6,064 nucleotides of DNA from Fretibacterium sp. (lineage in GTDB: Bacteria; Synergistota; Synergistia; Synergistales; Aminobacteriaceae), in NCBI GenBank assembly GCA_016280565.1, contig JAEEGY010000230.1:1-6064 (forward strand), read 5' to 3'. The notes beneath the pieces are model-generated. The model was not told where the DNA came from, searched no databases, and saw nothing but the letters and a program-made list of their open reading frames with translations. Each line of letters starts with the position of its first letter. The first letter of the stretch is position 1. Shown one piece after another: positions 5,481 to 6,064 of the stretch. Made by a program: the position numbers and the translations under genes.

Positions 5481-6064
5481 TGTCCTTCTCCTCCCTCACT
5501 CTTGGTCAATATGTCCCCACCGGTTCCCTCATCCATCGTCTGGACCCGAGGGCCAAGCTGTTCTCACTTCTGTTTCTGGTGACCTCTGTTTTTGCTTCTA
5601 AAACGCCTCTTCCCCTTGGGGCCTGGAGCCTGGTGCTGGTGGGGCTGGTGGCCCTTGCGCGTTTGCCGTGGCGGTCCGTTCTGCGCTCCTGCCGGCCTAT
5701 TTTCTGGCTGGCCGCCTTCACGTTCATATTTAACGCGGGAGCCCTCCTCTGGGATGGGGGGGCTCTGCTGCCTGCCTTGCTGCAAGGGGGCTTCGTCGCG
5801 CTGCGTCTGCTGGTGTTGATGGCCTTCGCCGTGCTGCTGCCCCTAACCACGCCCCCACTTGAGCTTGCCGATGCCCTCGAGGTACTTTTGAGCCCCCTGT
5901 CGCGCTTTGGGTTCCCAGCCCATGAGTGTGCCCTGATGGTGGGGATGGCCCTGCGCTTCATACCGCTTTTGATGGAGGAGACAGACCGCATCACGCGGGC
6001 GCAGCTCTCCCGCGGAGCGCGGCTGGACCAGGGCGGGCTGTTCCGCCGCATCATGGCCTTCCTC
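5480..6064 (+). CDS. ecfT: ECF transporter transmembrane coupling protein EcfT, 3'-truncated by window edge
   Basis: Integral membrane T component that links the two ATPases to the substrate-binding S component. The visible 195 residues show the family start GQYVPTGSLIHRLDPRAK (9-26) and about four hydrophobic segments: near 27-40, 45-62, 73-90 and 104-122. These are followed by LTTPPLELADALE (122-134) and the coupling-helix region MALRFIPLLMEETDRITRAQ with SRGAR at 177-181. That tripeptide corresponds to the first Ala-Arg-Gly motif that docks on the ATPases, with Ser for Ala here. About 70 residues, including the second such motif, lie beyond the window. The start ATG overlaps the ecfA stop by one base (TGATG), with AAGAGGGGG at 5461-5469 as Shine-Dalgarno, so translation is probably coupled. 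No S component is in the window, consistent with a shared group II module, but that cannot be decided here. Confidence 0.95.
   Translation, partial: MSFSSLTLGQYVPTGSLIHRLDPRAKLFSLLFLVTSVFASKTPLPLGAWSLVLVGLVALARLPWRSVLRSCRPIFWLAAFTFIFNAGALLWDGGALLPALLQGGFVALRLLVLMAFAVLLPLTTPPLELADALEVLLSPLSRFGFPAHECALMVGMALRFIPLLMEETDRITRAQLSRGARLDQGGLFRRIMAFL

Noticed and set aside
5506..6054. 182-residue minus-strand open frame opposite ecfT
   Set aside because: The plus strand gives a clear EcfT with membrane segments and SRG motif; the minus-strand product is low-complexity Arg/Ser-rich.

Overview
This window is the distal part of a bacterial ribosomal-protein/RNA-polymerase alpha operon running into an ECF vitamin-transporter module. 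All genes lie on the + strand and are packed with short gaps or overlaps. The order is map (5' end cut off by the window edge), a small KOW-domain RNA-binding protein gene, infA, rpmJ, rpsM, rpsK, rpoA, rplQ, a fused ecfA1-ecfA2 ATPase gene, and ecfT (3' end cut off). There is no gene-free stretch longer than about 45 bases. I see no tRNA, rRNA, CRISPR array, mobile element, clear promoter or convincing intrinsic terminator.

The organism is a bacterium with GC-rich coding sequence. The KOW gene between map and infA, and an ECF module directly after rplQ, are arrangements I associate with Firmicutes and relatives. The high GC, the Clostridia-like ribosomal proteins and the unusual RpoA tail make me lean towards Synergistota or a GC-rich clostridial lineage. 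That placement is low-confidence inference from memory, not a search result.

Region by region: positions 2-676 encode methionine aminopeptidase, which trims nascent proteins. Positions 652-1219 encode the KOW protein and initiation factor IF-1. Positions 1238-2153 encode ribosomal proteins L36, S13 and S11. Positions 2195-3748 encode RNA polymerase alpha and L17. Positions 3786-6064 encode the energy-coupling ATPases and the transmembrane coupling protein of an ECF transporter. The first eight genes supply translation and transcription machinery. The last two form the shared energising module that typically serves several vitamin-binding S components encoded elsewhere.

Most of the window is ordinary housekeeping sequence. 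The points worth a second look are: (1) the two ECF ATPases are one polypeptide of 564 residues; (2) RpoA has a tail of about 65 residues after its C-terminal domain, first acidic and then Ala-Lys-rich; (3) rpsD is absent from between rpsK and rpoA; (4) a 13-bp stem can form across the end of rpsK; (5) the last codons of rpmJ and of rpoA double as the Shine-Dalgarno of the next gene; (6) the aminopeptidase has a short loop insertion. None of these by itself shows a new biological system.
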